Of a DNA stretch of 64,000 nucleotides, positions 47,000 to 55,587 are shown piece by piece. The translations under genes were made by a program, and so were the position numbers. How positions within the stretch are numbered: the first letter of the stretch is position 1; every line of letters starts with the position of its first letter. Below the pieces are notes generated by a model, which was not told the origin of the DNA, searched no databases, and saw only the letters and a program-made list of their open reading frames with translations. Source of the DNA: Flavisolibacter tropicus. GTDB taxonomy: Bacteria > Bacteroidota > Bacteroidia > Chitinophagales > Chitinophagaceae. Location: the NCBI RefSeq assembly GCF_001644645.1, contig NZ_CP011390.1:4026001-4090000 (forward strand). Direction: 5' to 3'.

Positions 47000-47795
47000 G
47001 CAAAGGTAACCGCCGCGGACGAAATAGCCGTTTTCATATTTATACCTATTTACGTTAGCCCTGTGTATAGTCGATGACGGCTGGCAGCTGGGAGTTGTCA
47101 GTCTGTAACAGGTTGCAGTTCAATACTGTTCGGAAGGCTTTGAGCTTGGCTTGGGCGTGGAGACTCCGCTTGTGATAAGAAGTGATTAGTTTTCTATTGC
47201 AAGTGGTCTTGCACGATTTATCTTTTCCCCTTTTTTTCTTGATAAAAAAAGGGGAGCAAAAAATCAATCCCGCATGTGCGGGACCGCCAATGCGCCTCCG
47301 GCTGCCGGGCCACCCACGCACAGCCACACTCCAACATTTTGATCAGTGTCTAGGATGGGTGGGTCATTTTCCGCGTACCCTTCCCAACGGTGGGTATAGG
47401 GAACAAGAAAGGTAGATAGCGCTGCTAGGCGGAAATACTGCAGGCGCTGTATATTCTGCCCGCCTCTGATTGTACAGTGAGTGTTTAAGTACGGGGCACA
47501 ATATAAGGCGCTGGACCACCCAAAGAAAATGGCTGATTTCTGAATTTGGGATTTTGCGTATGGGGTTTGAAGGGGTGCATTTAAGGTGGGTTTTGTTTTA
47601 TGGGACGAGGGAGGGGAACCCTTATAAGGGCTGTGAGTAGCAATTAAAATATTTGAACACTTGAAGGCGTTGTCAACTCAATAAGCCCACCTTTATTGAA
47701 AACAGTGTTATGCTACTTTCTGGATTTAAAATTTGTTTAGCAATACGAATGGATAAGGAGGTGCGGCTAGTTAGTTATGCAAAACCCAAATAAAA
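47000..47795. other. Gene-poor 0.8-kb spacer
   Basis: Between pheS and the MFS terminator no supported gene is seen. The overlapping open frames on both strands (47055-47327, 47182-47415) have unnatural composition and follow a GC-rich stretch. It contains the double hairpin at 47227-47283 and a GC-rich part (GCGCCTCCGGCTGCCGGGCC) unlike the rest of the window. Confidence 0.55.
47227..47283. repeat. Two adjacent palindromes
   Basis: CCCCTTTTTTT-CTTGAT-AAAAAAAGGGG (11-bp stem, 47227-47254), then AGCAAAAAATCAA and the palindrome TCCCGCATGTGCGGGA (47268-47283). Confidence 0.75.
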
Positions 47796-47821
47796 AGCCC
47801 GCATCTAGATAGATGCGGGCT
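47796..47821 (-). terminator. Terminator of the efflux operon
   Basis: On the minus strand AGCCCGCATCT-ATCT-AGATGCGGGCT, an 11-bp perfect stem, followed by TTTTTATTTG. It lies 22 nt past the MFS stop. Confidence 0.92.
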
Positions 47822-47843
47822 GTAACTATAATCATAGAACTTT

Positions 47844-49421
47844 TTAGTGCATAGCTTCAGAAAGGTCTACTTTCTTGCCTTTGTTTCCTTTAACCATTAG
47901 TACAAAGGGAATACAAAGCAGGAACAATACACCCAGGTATAGGAAGGCTTCCATGTAGGAAAGTACGGCGGCTTGCTTCATCACGGAATAATCCAGCATT
48001 TGATAACCTGCCTTCAAGGCATCGTTAGCAGCCTTGCCCTTGGCCATAAACATGTGCTGCAAGCCTGCTATGCGGTTTTGTACATCAGGGTCATTGACAT
48101 CGAGCTTTGATACCAGGTCACTGCGATGCACCATGTTGCGATGCGCAAGGAAGGTGGTTACACCGGCCACACCAAAAGAACCACCCAATTGGCGCATCAT
48201 ACCGGTAAAGGCAGCACCCTGGCCAATTTGCTGGCCTTTCAAGGAAGAGAGTGCCAACGTGGTTACCGGGATGAACAACATTGCCATACCGATACCCCGC
48301 ACAAGCAGCATCCAGAAGAAAGCTTCTTTGGAGGTGTCGGGTGTCATGATCTTATAGCCCCAAAAGCTATAAATGAAGAACATGAGCATACCGCCCGCTA
48401 CCAGGAACTGCTGCTTTACGCCTTTCTGGATCATGCGGCCAATAAAGGGCATCATAAAGGCTGTCATCAACGCGGCGGGTACCAGCAGCATTCCCGATTG
48501 TTGCGCTGTCCAGCCCAAGCTGGCCTGGGTATACAAGGGTATGATAAACGTAGAGCCGTAAAGACCCACACCCATGATAAAGGATAATATTGTACCCACC
48601 CTTAGGTTCCCATTCTTCAATACGCGCAATTCTACAATAGGGTTGCGGAACGTTAGTTCACGCCAGATAAAGAAGAACAGACCAAATACCGCTGTAATAG
48701 TAGTAATGATAATAGAGGTGTTATTAAACCAGTCTTCTTCCTGCCCTCTTTCCAATACGTATTGTAGGGAGCCTACGGCCACGGCTAAGAATAAAATACC
48801 AAACCAGTCAATATCGCGGGGGGCTGTTTTTTCCGCATACTTAGGGCTGCGTACAAATTGCAGTGTTAACAAGGTAGCTATTATACCTAATGGTATATTG
48901 ATGTAAAAGATATAAGGCCAAGAGTGATTAACCACAATATATCCACCCAGCGGAGGACCTAATGTAGGACCTACAATTACACCTAGGCCATAGATAGCTT
49001 GTGCCATACCGCGCTTTTCTGGTGGGTAGCTTTCGGTGATAATGGTTTGTGAGGTAACCAATAAGGCACCGCCTCCAAGGCCTTGCAAGAATCGGAATAA
49101 CACCAGCTCCCAGATACCAGTTGCATTGCCACATAAAAACGAACAGATGGTAAATATGACAATGGATGCGGCAAAGTAATTTCGGCGGCCAAACTGCTGG
49201 GAGAGCCAGCTGGTCATGGGTACAATAATAACGTTACCAATGGCGTAGGCGGTAACTACCCAACCTACTTCCGCCATAGTAGCGCCAAGGTTCCCCCGCA
49301 TATCATTCAGCGCCACGTTCACGATAGTAGTATCTACTATCTCCAGCAACGCACAGATAATGGCCGTAACCGTAATAATCACGCGGCGGGAACCATATTC
49401 AACTAAAGATTGTTGTTGCAT
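47844..49421 (-). CDS. DHA2-family MFS drug efflux permease (EmrB/QacA type)
   Basis: A 525-residue inner-membrane antiporter with 14 predicted helices, typical of DHA2. TTIVNVALNDMRGNLGATMA is the EmrB-like motif in helix 1 (D-T-T-I-V-N-V-A), followed by GWVVTAYAIGNVIIVPMTSW, the loop WLSQQFGRRNYFAASI (motif A), RFLQGLGGGALLVTSQTIIT and the helix-5 motif C GLGVIVGPTLGPPLGGYIV. A long last helix region ends in KGNKGKKVDL. It exports drugs using proton motive force. It is the last gene of the tetR-tolC-hlyD-MFS unit, with a strong terminator, and so works with the HlyD adaptor and TolC channel. Confidence 0.95.
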   Translation of the reverse strand: MQQQSLVEYGSRRVIITVTAIICALLEIVDTTIVNVALNDMRGNLGATMAEVGWVVTAYAIGNVIIVPMTSWLSQQFGRRNYFAASIVIFTICSFLCGNATGIWELVLFRFLQGLGGGALLVTSQTIITESYPPEKRGMAQAIYGLGVIVGPTLGPPLGGYIVVNHSWPYIFYINIPLGIIATLLTLQFVRSPKYAEKTAPRDIDWFGILFLAVAVGSLQYVLERGQEEDWFNNTSIIITTITAVFGLFFFIWRELTFRNPIVELRVLKNGNLRVGTILSFIMGVGLYGSTFIIPLYTQASLGWTAQQSGMLLVPAALMTAFMMPFIGRMIQKGVKQQFLVAGGMLMFFIYSFWGYKIMTPDTSKEAFFWMLLVRGIGMAMLFIPVTTLALSSLKGQQIGQGAAFTGMMRQLGGSFGVAGVTTFLAHRNMVHRSDLVSKLDVNDPDVQNRIAGLQHMFMAKGKAANDALKAGYQMLDYSVMKQAAVLSYMEAFLYLGVLFLLCIPFVLMVKGNKGKKVDLSEAMH

Positions 49422-49473
49422 AAATATTTTAATCGTTTACACGGTAATCCATTTTCACTATAATAGGACGTAT

Positions 49474-49539
49474 AAAGTTGATAGTTGACGGATGACAGTT
49501 GACTGCGTTCTACTATCAACTTTCATCTGTTATCCGTCA
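49474..49539. repeat. Interleaved inverted repeats, GTTGATAGTTGACGGATGAC type
   Basis: Unit A AAAGTTGATAGT (49474-49485) and unit B TGACGGATGACAG (49486-49498) recur inverted as ACTATCAACTTT (49512-49523) and CTGTTATCCGTCA (49527-49539). The order is A-B-A'-B', so the pairings cross instead of nesting. It lies between the MFS and HlyD genes. A CTGTCATCTGTCCTCTATCA relative lies at about 18486. Confidence 0.75.
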
Positions 49540-49572
49540 TCGTATAAACGTACCGAATAGCTTAAATTGGTA

Positions 49573-50700
49573 TTAGTCTAAGTTCACATCTACATACACG
49601 TTCATACCAGCTCTTAGATGTTTCACATCCGGATCATTAGGATTGTTGAATTCAACACGAACAGGTACACGCTGTACTACCTTTACGAAGTTGCCGGTAG
49701 CATTATCCGGGGGCAGTAGGGCAAAGCTGGAACCCGTAGCACCGGCGAAAGAAGAAACCTTGGCTTCAAACTCTTTTCCTGGGTAAGCATCCACGTGGAT
49801 GGTTACTTTTTGCCCTTCTCTCATTTTGTTCAGCTGTGTTTCTTTAAAGTTGGCTACCACCCACAAGTCGTTATTTAAAACAACACTAAACAGAGACTGG
49901 CCGGCTTGTATAAATTGGCCAGACTGCACATTTACTTTTGATATAACACCATCAGCAGGAGCCGTAATAACGGCATAGGATAAGTGCAATTTAGCATCAT
50001 CCACATCAGCCTGGCGTTGCTTGATAACAGCGCTGGCTACACCAATCTGAGAACCGGTAGCATTGCTTTGCGTAGCTACTGCATTGGTTTGCGTAGCTGC
50101 CTGAAGCTTTTGCTGTTGCAGGATCTCTACCTGGCGCTCTGCGGCCTGCTTGGCGGCCAAAGCCTGCTCATATTGTTGCTGTGTAACAGAGTGATCCTTG
50201 ATCAGGTTTTCATAACGCTGAAAATCCTGTGTGGTGCGCCAAACATTTACTTTAGCTGCTTCGATCTGCGCATCTACTGTAGATACAGAAGCTCTGGAAG
50301 TAGAGATATTAGCGGTTGCTGCTGAAGTAGAGGCTTTTGCTGCTTGCAGGTTGCTTTCGGCCGTTGCTAAAGCTGCTTCCGCTTGCTCTAATTTGATCAC
50401 CAGGTCACGATCGTCCAATACAATTAAAGTATCGCCTTTCTTTACGCGTTGGTTATCGGTTACACGTACATCTGCTATATAACCAGAAACGCGGGGAATA
50501 ACAGGGCTGATATTAGCAGCTACCTGTGCATCATCTGTTTCTTCGTGGTGCTGGGCGTGTGTGTATTTGCTGATACCAAACCAGCCACCGCCAACTATTA
50601 ATAAAATAAGAATAATTAAAAAGACCTTGCTCTTTTTCTTAGGTGCACTTTCTTCATTTACGGTAGTAGTAGTGCGTTGTTCTTTTACTTGCTGTTCCAT
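49573..50700 (-). CDS. HlyD-family membrane fusion protein (EmrA-like)
   Basis: A 375-residue periplasmic adaptor. A cytoplasmic tail rich in charged residues precedes one transmembrane helix (VFLIILILLIVGGGWFGISK). The periplasmic part opens with the lipoyl half ISPVIPRVSGYIADVRVTDN and QRVKKGDTLIVLDDRD, a long alpha-hairpin coiled coil (AEAALATAESNLQAAKASTS .. QYEQALAAKQAAERQVEILQ), the second lipoyl half YAVITAPADGVISKVNVQSG, and a beta-barrel ending HLRAGMNVYVDVNLD. It links the MFS pump to the TolC channel, EmrA-style. It lies 34 bp downstream of tolC in the same operon. Confidence 0.95.
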   Translation of the reverse strand: MEQQVKEQRTTTTVNEESAPKKKSKVFLIILILLIVGGGWFGISKYTHAQHHEETDDAQVAANISPVIPRVSGYIADVRVTDNQRVKKGDTLIVLDDRDLVIKLEQAEAALATAESNLQAAKASTSAATANISTSRASVSTVDAQIEAAKVNVWRTTQDFQRYENLIKDHSVTQQQYEQALAAKQAAERQVEILQQQKLQAATQTNAVATQSNATGSQIGVASAVIKQRQADVDDAKLHLSYAVITAPADGVISKVNVQSGQFIQAGQSLFSVVLNNDLWVVANFKETQLNKMREGQKVTIHVDAYPGKEFEAKVSSFAGATGSSFALLPPDNATGNFVKVVQRVPVRVEFNNPNDPDVKHLRAGMNVYVDVNLD

Positions 50701-50734
50701 AATTCGTTTACTATTGCTGTTGAGAAATGGTTGT

Positions 50735-52069
50735 TTATTGATTGGTTAAAAGACCTGCTGATTGCAGCAGTTTGTTATAGGCTACAACGGCATCGGATTG
50801 GGCAAAAGCGTAGTTCATACGCGCTTGTAACTGGGCTACATCAGCATCCAGCAAGTCAGTAACAGTAGCCAGACCATTGTTGTATTTGTTATTAATGATC
50901 TTGTAGTTTTCTGTAGCCTGTGCCATAGCTGTAGTATATACATCGATCTTTTTCTGGCTGGACAAATAGGTTTGATAAGCTTGGTTTACCTGTAGGCGAA
51001 TAGCATCGTTCAGCATGCCTTCACCAATTACCAATTGCTTTTCACGCGCTTTGGCCTGGTCTACTTTTGCTTTATTCTTCCATAGGGTAGAAAGACTGTA
51101 TTGTACACCTACGCCTACGTTCATTGCATTCGGCACCGCCAGTACGCCAGGAACATCCAGTGCCACATAACCACCTGTTAAGGCCAGACTGGGTAGTTTT
51201 TCAGCAGCAGCTGCTTTTACACCTACCTGGGCTGCTTTTTTACGATAGTTCATTGCTTCCAGGTCTTTACGATTTTGTAAGCCTTGCTGTACATAATCTT
51301 CAATAGACTTTAAAGTAGGCGTAGCTGTTATACTAGCAGAGTCTACGGTCAACTCTGTATTTTCTGGCAGCCCTAACATCAGGTTCATGTTGATCATAGA
51401 CAGCTTCCAGTTGTTCTGTGCATCTAATAATGCTAATTCTGTATTGGAGGCCTGCAGTTCTGCTTTTAAATAATCGTTACGGGCCAGCAAACCGTTCTTT
51501 TCCAGGCTGGAAAACTGCTTTACACGCGCACGTGCTTGTCCCAGGCTTTCTTCTACCAGCGATACGGCCGCTTTGGCTTTGTATAAATTGTTGTAGGCAT
51601 CAATGGTGTTAAGCACCACTTCTTCACGGTTGTTATCGGCATCCAGCTCAATTGCTTTCTCTAAGTATTTGGCAGATTCGATACCATATTTAATACGGCC
51701 ACCGGAAAACACGGGTAGCGAAGCATTGACCATACCATACATGGCCTGGTTAGGCTTAGCCATAGCTGCACCACTACCACCACCAGAGCTGCTGGGTTTG
51801 CTTTTTAATGCTACGCTGGGTTGGTTCAGTCGCAGGTAGGAGCCGGACGCATTAACGTCTGGTAAACGACGATCGGTGGCTTCTCTAACTGCAGCAACGG
51901 CCTCTTCAATGCGCGCTTGATTTGTTTTTAATTCTTTGTTGCTGGCCAGGCTTAAGTTAATTGCTTCCTGCAGCGATAATGTTTTCTTTTCTTGCGCATA
52001 TAGGGAACTGTTTCCCCAAATGCAGATGAAAGAAATCATTGTCAGGAGCTTCCATAATCTATGCTTCAT
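50735..52069 (-). CDS. TolC-family outer membrane efflux protein
   Basis: A 444-residue protein with a signal peptide (HRLWKLLTMISFICIWGNSS LYAQ). The mature part has two similar OEP halves: LSLQEAINLSLASNKELKTN .. AVREATDRRLPDVNASGSYL in the first, DLEAMNYRKKAAQVGVKAAA and AEKLPSLALTGGY in the second, each ending in long helices (KARVKQFSSLEKNGLLARND; YKIINNKYNNGLATVTDLLD). These form the trimeric channel-tunnel through the outer membrane. The start overlaps the tetR end by 11 nt, so the pump genes are under the regulator's promoter. Confidence 0.95.
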   Translation of the reverse strand: MKHRLWKLLTMISFICIWGNSSLYAQEKKTLSLQEAINLSLASNKELKTNQARIEEAVAAVREATDRRLPDVNASGSYLRLNQPSVALKSKPSSSGGGSGAAMAKPNQAMYGMVNASLPVFSGGRIKYGIESAKYLEKAIELDADNNREEVVLNTIDAYNNLYKAKAAVSLVEESLGQARARVKQFSSLEKNGLLARNDYLKAELQASNTELALLDAQNNWKLSMINMNLMLGLPENTELTVDSASITATPTLKSIEDYVQQGLQNRKDLEAMNYRKKAAQVGVKAAAAEKLPSLALTGGYVALDVPGVLAVPNAMNVGVGVQYSLSTLWKNKAKVDQAKAREKQLVIGEGMLNDAIRLQVNQAYQTYLSSQKKIDVYTTAMAQATENYKIINNKYNNGLATVTDLLDADVAQLQARMNYAFAQSDAVVAYNKLLQSAGLLTNQ

Positions 52070-52688
52070 AATTCAGGATTGCTTTGTATAAATTTTTTAT
52101 GTGGTTACTAGCTTTTTCTTTCAGTAGTTTGTCAAAGGCTTCTTCCGAAAGCGCTTCCAAACCGTGAAACTTTTTGTAGATGGCCTTATTTAAAAGGGCC
52201 TGCATGGCAATGCCGGTGAGGGTATTTGTAAGCAACACAATATCTACGCCTTTTTTAAACAGCTTCTTTTTTTGCCCATCCTTAATGATCAGTTCCATGA
52301 ACGCAAGGTTCTTTTGCTTGAGTTCGTTTAACAGCTCCGTTATAAGGGTATTCTTTTCCAGGATCTGCTCATGCAGCATGATTTTAAAGAAGCGCTGCTT
52401 TTCCTTTACCCGTTCTACATAGTCATCAATAACATAGCATAGTTTGTCCCATGGATTCAGTGATTCATTCTGGATGAGGTTTTCGTAGCGCAGGGCCATG
52501 TGTTGTGTACGCTCTTCAAAAAGCGATTGCATTAATTTCTCCTTTGATCCGAAATAGTAAGAGATCATGGCAATGTTTACTTGGGCTGCCTCTGCAATAT
52601 CCCGGATAGAAGTTCCGTCAAACCCTTTGCAAGCGAACAGCTTTTCAGCTGTACTTAAAATATGTATTTGCTTGTCATTCAGATTCAT
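52059..52688 (-). CDS. TetR/AcrR-family regulator of the efflux operon
   Basis: A 209-residue regulator. The N-terminal helix-turn-helix domain reads ILSTAEKLFACKGFDGTSIR then DIAEAAQVNIAMISYYFGSK and EKLMQSLFEE, textbook TetR. The ligand domain is all-helical (LCYVIDDYVERVKEKQRFFK, IMLHEQILEKNTLITELLNE). It is the first gene of the tripartite efflux operon and overlaps tolC by 11 nt. Two adjacent palindromes start 8 bp upstream of its start codon, the expected operators for self-repression with drug-induced release. They lie between it and the divergent MATE gene and could affect both. Confidence 0.95.
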   Translation of the reverse strand: MNLNDKQIHILSTAEKLFACKGFDGTSIRDIAEAAQVNIAMISYYFGSKEKLMQSLFEERTQHMALRYENLIQNESLNPWDKLCYVIDDYVERVKEKQRFFKIMLHEQILEKNTLITELLNELKQKNLAFMELIIKDGQKKKLFKKGVDIVLLTNTLTGIAMQALLNKAIYKKFHGLEALSEEAFDKLLKEKASNHIKNLYKAILNYEA

Positions 52689-52695
52689 GATGCAA

Positions 52696-52730
52696 AATTA
52701 AACAATCGTTTAATTTAAACAAACGTTTAA
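52696..52730. promoter_or_regulatory. Tandem TetR-type operator palindromes
   Basis: Site 1 AATTAAAC-AATC-GTTTAATT (52696-52715) and site 2 TTAAAC-AAAC-GTTTAA (52715-52730) share the half-site TTAAAC. Their centres are about 17 bp apart. They lie just upstream of the tetR start, overlapping where the promoter should be. Confidence 0.75.
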
Positions 52731-52834
52731 TTGAACTTGTTAAGGGATTTAACATTTTGTAAATACTGTAAGACCCAACAGTACGATAGGGCAGTTGGTC
52801 TTGAATTTGAATAGAATAGGCGGGAAGTTTTACA

Positions 52835-54265
52835 ATGGCAGAATCAATTAACCGGAAGGAGTTATTAGAAGGACCTATAATCAGCTCATTGTTGAAATTG
52901 GCGATACCGTTAGTGCTGGCCAATATTTTACAGTCGGCCTATCAGCTCATCGATGCCTTTTGGGTAGGGCGGCTGGGTGGCGATGCCGTGGCAGCCGTTT
53001 CAGTTACTACCCCGGTTGTATTTTTATTTATAGCCCTGGGTTTTGGATTGGCGATAGCTGGTTCTACCCTGATTGCCCAGTATGTAGGCGCTGGCAATTT
53101 TTCCATGGTGAACCATGTAGCTGCACAAACCACCCTAATGGTAATGCTGGTCTCTTTGCTACTGGCTTCTATTGGTTACTTTTTTACGCCCAACCTGTTA
53201 CACCTGATTGGTGTGGCGCCAGAAGTATACCGTGGTGCTGTAGGCTTTATGCGGGTAACCTTTATGGGACTTCCTTTTAATTTCTTTTTTATCGTATTTC
53301 AGTCCTTTATGCGCAGCACCGGGCATGCTAAAGTGCCGGTTTATATCGTATCGGGCACGGTGGTGCTCAATTTCTTGCTGGATCCACTATTCATCTTCGG
53401 CTGGGGGCCTATACCCGCCATGGGTGTAATGGGTGCAGCGTTAGCCACTTTTATTACACAGGTCATTGCCGCACTGATAGGCCTTTTACTGCTTTTTCGT
53501 GGACGATACGGGATACATTTAAAACGCAAAAACTTTGCACCCGACTGGGCCTATATTAAACGGGCTTTTTTATTAGGCTTTCCGGCTTCTATTGAGCAGT
53601 CCATGCGGGGATTGGGGCTGATTGTAATGACCTTTTTGATCACCAGTTTTGGTACCCTTACCCTGGCCGCTTATGGGGTGGGATCAAGTGTGCTGCAGGT
53701 AGTAATGATTCCGGCTATGGGGCTCTCCATGGCTATATCCACGTTAGTAGGACAAAACATTGGCGCTGGCAATATAGAACGAGCGGCTAAGATTGGCAGC
53801 TTAGGAACAACACTGGGTTTTTGGGTACTTACCGGCTTTGGTATTTTGGCCTTTTTGTTAGCGCCTCATCTTATTCGCTTTTTTGTTCCGGAAGACCCGA
53901 ATGTTATAGCCGCCGGTGCTGAATTCTTACGCACAATGTCCTGGGCCTGGGGCTTTATTGCCATTCAGTTTTGTTTGACGGGTGTCTTCCGAGCGTCGGG
54001 CAATATGTTTCTATCCATGATCATAGCCTTGGTTTCACAATGGGTGCTGCAGTTTCCGCTGGCTTATGTACTATCGCGACATTCGCCCTTAGGTACGCAA
54101 GGATTGTGGTGGGCCTTTCCGGTTACCAATTTGATTACGGCATTAATTACATGGGTGATCTTTAGGAAAGGTGATTGGAAAAAGAAACGACTCACGGATG
54201 AAGATGAAGTTTTGACAAGGCAAATAGCAGGTGAAATCATTGCAGAAGAAGGAATCCGTCAGTGA
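52835..54265 (+). CDS. MATE-family multidrug efflux transporter
   Basis: A 476-residue inner-membrane transporter with 12 predicted helices in two similar halves: LLKLAIPLVLANILQSAYQL with DAFWVGRLGGDAVAAVSVTT (first MatE domain), then FLLGFPASIEQSMRGLGLIV with TLTLAAYGVGSSVLQVVMIP (second). The 'P......L....Y...D..(F/W)VG.LG..A.AAV' signature is MATE/NorM-DinF type. It exports cationic drugs with Na+ or H+. It faces the tetR operon, with the operator palindromes in the 146-bp shared spacer. Confidence 0.95.
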   Translation: MAESINRKELLEGPIISSLLKLAIPLVLANILQSAYQLIDAFWVGRLGGDAVAAVSVTTPVVFLFIALGFGLAIAGSTLIAQYVGAGNFSMVNHVAAQTTLMVMLVSLLLASIGYFFTPNLLHLIGVAPEVYRGAVGFMRVTFMGLPFNFFFIVFQSFMRSTGHAKVPVYIVSGTVVLNFLLDPLFIFGWGPIPAMGVMGAALATFITQVIAALIGLLLLFRGRYGIHLKRKNFAPDWAYIKRAFLLGFPASIEQSMRGLGLIVMTFLITSFGTLTLAAYGVGSSVLQVVMIPAMGLSMAISTLVGQNIGAGNIERAAKIGSLGTTLGFWVLTGFGILAFLLAPHLIRFFVPEDPNVIAAGAEFLRTMSWAWGFIAIQFCLTGVFRASGNMFLSMIIALVSQWVLQFPLAYVLSRHSPLGTQGLWWAFPVTNLITALITWVIFRKGDWKKKRLTDEDEVLTRQIAGEIIAEEGIRQ

Positions 54266-54318
54266 TGGTAATAGTAGGAATTGGGAATTTGTGATTTGGA
54301 ATTTGGTTTAGCAAGGTC

Positions 54319-54385
54319 TAGATATTCCATATCTCGTCAAGAGACATCAAGAAAAGAAGCTGCTTTTTAAGATATGGAATATCTA
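54319..54385. repeat. Inverted repeat related to the 5.26-kb palindrome
   Basis: TAGATATTCCATATCT (54319-54334) and its exact reverse complement (54370-54385) around 35 nt. It shares TAGATAT(C/T)CCAT with 5261-5295. It lies between convergent genes and has no T-run. Confidence 0.8.
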
Positions 54386-54417
54386 CAGTCTTTATGAGCG
54401 GTTAAACGTCGTCTATA

Positions 54418-54966
54418 TTAAGAAAGGCCTATGCGCTGCTTAAAAAATCCTAGTAATTGCTGCAATAGTATAAAGGAAAGTAAGCCTAGTAGAACACCTG
54501 CCACCAAGCCGACGCCCCCGCCCATCCACAAGGTAGTGGTGTGCGACAAGTGAAGATTAAATAAGTAATTGGTCAAGTAGAGCAGTGATATGCCTAGGCC
54601 AATACCTCCAATACTGAAGGTGGAAACAACAAAGGTTTTAAAACCAGAAGTAAACGATCTTCTGTTTAATCCAACAAAAACAGAAGAAGACAAAATGCCT
54701 AACAATACAAAGCTAAACAACAGTAATAATAGAGTTATTGTAAGAATACTTCCTATTCCTATACATACACACACCAGGCTAATGCCAATAAGTGCCATAA
54801 ACAAAAGGCCGGGTGCAAAGTCATCATCAGCAGTGTTATCTTCCTTTTGCCAGGAAGCTGAAGTGGCAGTTGTATCGCGATGTGAAGAATCAGGAAGCTG
54901 GCTCATACCATTGAAAGCTGCAAGCAGTGTCAGTAAAAATATAGATAAGAATACAAGCGTTTTCAT
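54418..54966 (-). CDS. Hypothetical membrane protein
   Basis: A 182-residue protein with a signal-like N-terminus (MKTLVFLSIFLLTLLAAFNG), an acidic Ser/Thr/Asp-rich loop and then four hydrophobic helices: LLFMALIGISLVCVCIGIGS, ITLLLLLFSFVLLGILSSSV, TFSIGGIGLGISLLYLTNYL and GVGLVAGVLLGLLSFILLQQ. No family recognised. It overlaps the HD-domain gene by 4 nt (ATGA), so it is translated from the same transcript as that gene and the acetyltransferase upstream. Confidence 0.75.
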   Translation of the reverse strand: MKTLVFLSIFLLTLLAAFNGMSQLPDSSHRDTTATSASWQKEDNTADDDFAPGLLFMALIGISLVCVCIGIGSILTITLLLLLFSFVLLGILSSSVFVGLNRRSFTSGFKTFVVSTFSIGGIGLGISLLYLTNYLFNLHLSHTTTLWMGGGVGLVAGVLLGLLSFILLQQLLGFFKQRIGLS

Positions 54967-55580
54967 TGCAGTTGTTTTAGTTCAGCCGATAAGTTTAGTC
55001 GGGCTTGATTTTCAAAGCGTTCATAAAAATAAGTGGTCTTAAAGATTTGCTCCATTTGCAAAAAGTGCTGGAGAACCTTGGCCCGTCCTTTTTTGTAAAG
55101 AAAGTCTGGGTACACCGCGTACTCTTTTCTAATGTTGGCCGCGTACTGTACATACGCGTCTTGACTACTTCCCAGCATTGATAGATCGGCATCTGTAAAA
55201 AGGTTGGTGTCATTTTCTGTGCTCAACTGATGCCCCTTGGTGGCTAGAATCTGCGAATAGCAAGTAGCTGATTTGTGCAAAGGATAGGAGAGTGCCTTTA
55301 ATCGATTTACGGCTAACTCAGCACTTTGTTCCTCGTTGTCTTGCCGTAGTGGATTATAAACAACATCGTGGTAGAAAAGAGAAAACAAAACAGTGTCCCA
55401 ATCAGCTATCAGGTCTTTGCAATTCAATAATTGTTGCAACAGTTGCTCCAGGTGTGTAAGCGAATGATAGTAGCGTTTCTTTCCTGTATAATGCCCTTCA
55501 ATTTCTTGCCACAATTGGCTGGCTAAATGTGTATCGGTAGTATAACCTTGAAGCAGTTGTAAAAAATAGTCTTGTAGCAT
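54963..55580 (-). CDS. HD-superfamily predicted metal-dependent hydrolase
   Basis: A 205-residue protein from Met 55580 (MLQDYFLQLLQGYTTDTHLA). It has GKKRYYHSLTHLEQLLQQLL (the first His pair region) and LFYHDVVYNPLRQDNEEQSA with the HD motif (FYHD), followed by SATCYSQILATKGHQ and LFTDADLSMLGSS, the family's later Asp. Such YfbR-unrelated 'predicted metal-dependent HD phosphohydrolase' proteins have no known substrate. A much longer frame upstream only reads the other phase of the acetyltransferase gene. It starts 7 bp after that gene and overlaps the next by 4 nt. Confidence 0.88.
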   Translation of the reverse strand: MLQDYFLQLLQGYTTDTHLASQLWQEIEGHYTGKKRYYHSLTHLEQLLQQLLNCKDLIADWDTVLFSLFYHDVVYNPLRQDNEEQSAELAVNRLKALSYPLHKSATCYSQILATKGHQLSTENDTNLFTDADLSMLGSSQDAYVQYAANIRKEYAVYPDFLYKKGRAKVLQHFLQMEQIFKTTYFYERFENQARLNLSAELKQLQ

Positions 55581-55587
55581 GCAGTAA

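Noticed and set aside
47055..47415. 90- and 77-codon frames on opposite strands
   Set aside because: They overlap palindromes and a GC-rich patch, and their compositions are not protein-like.
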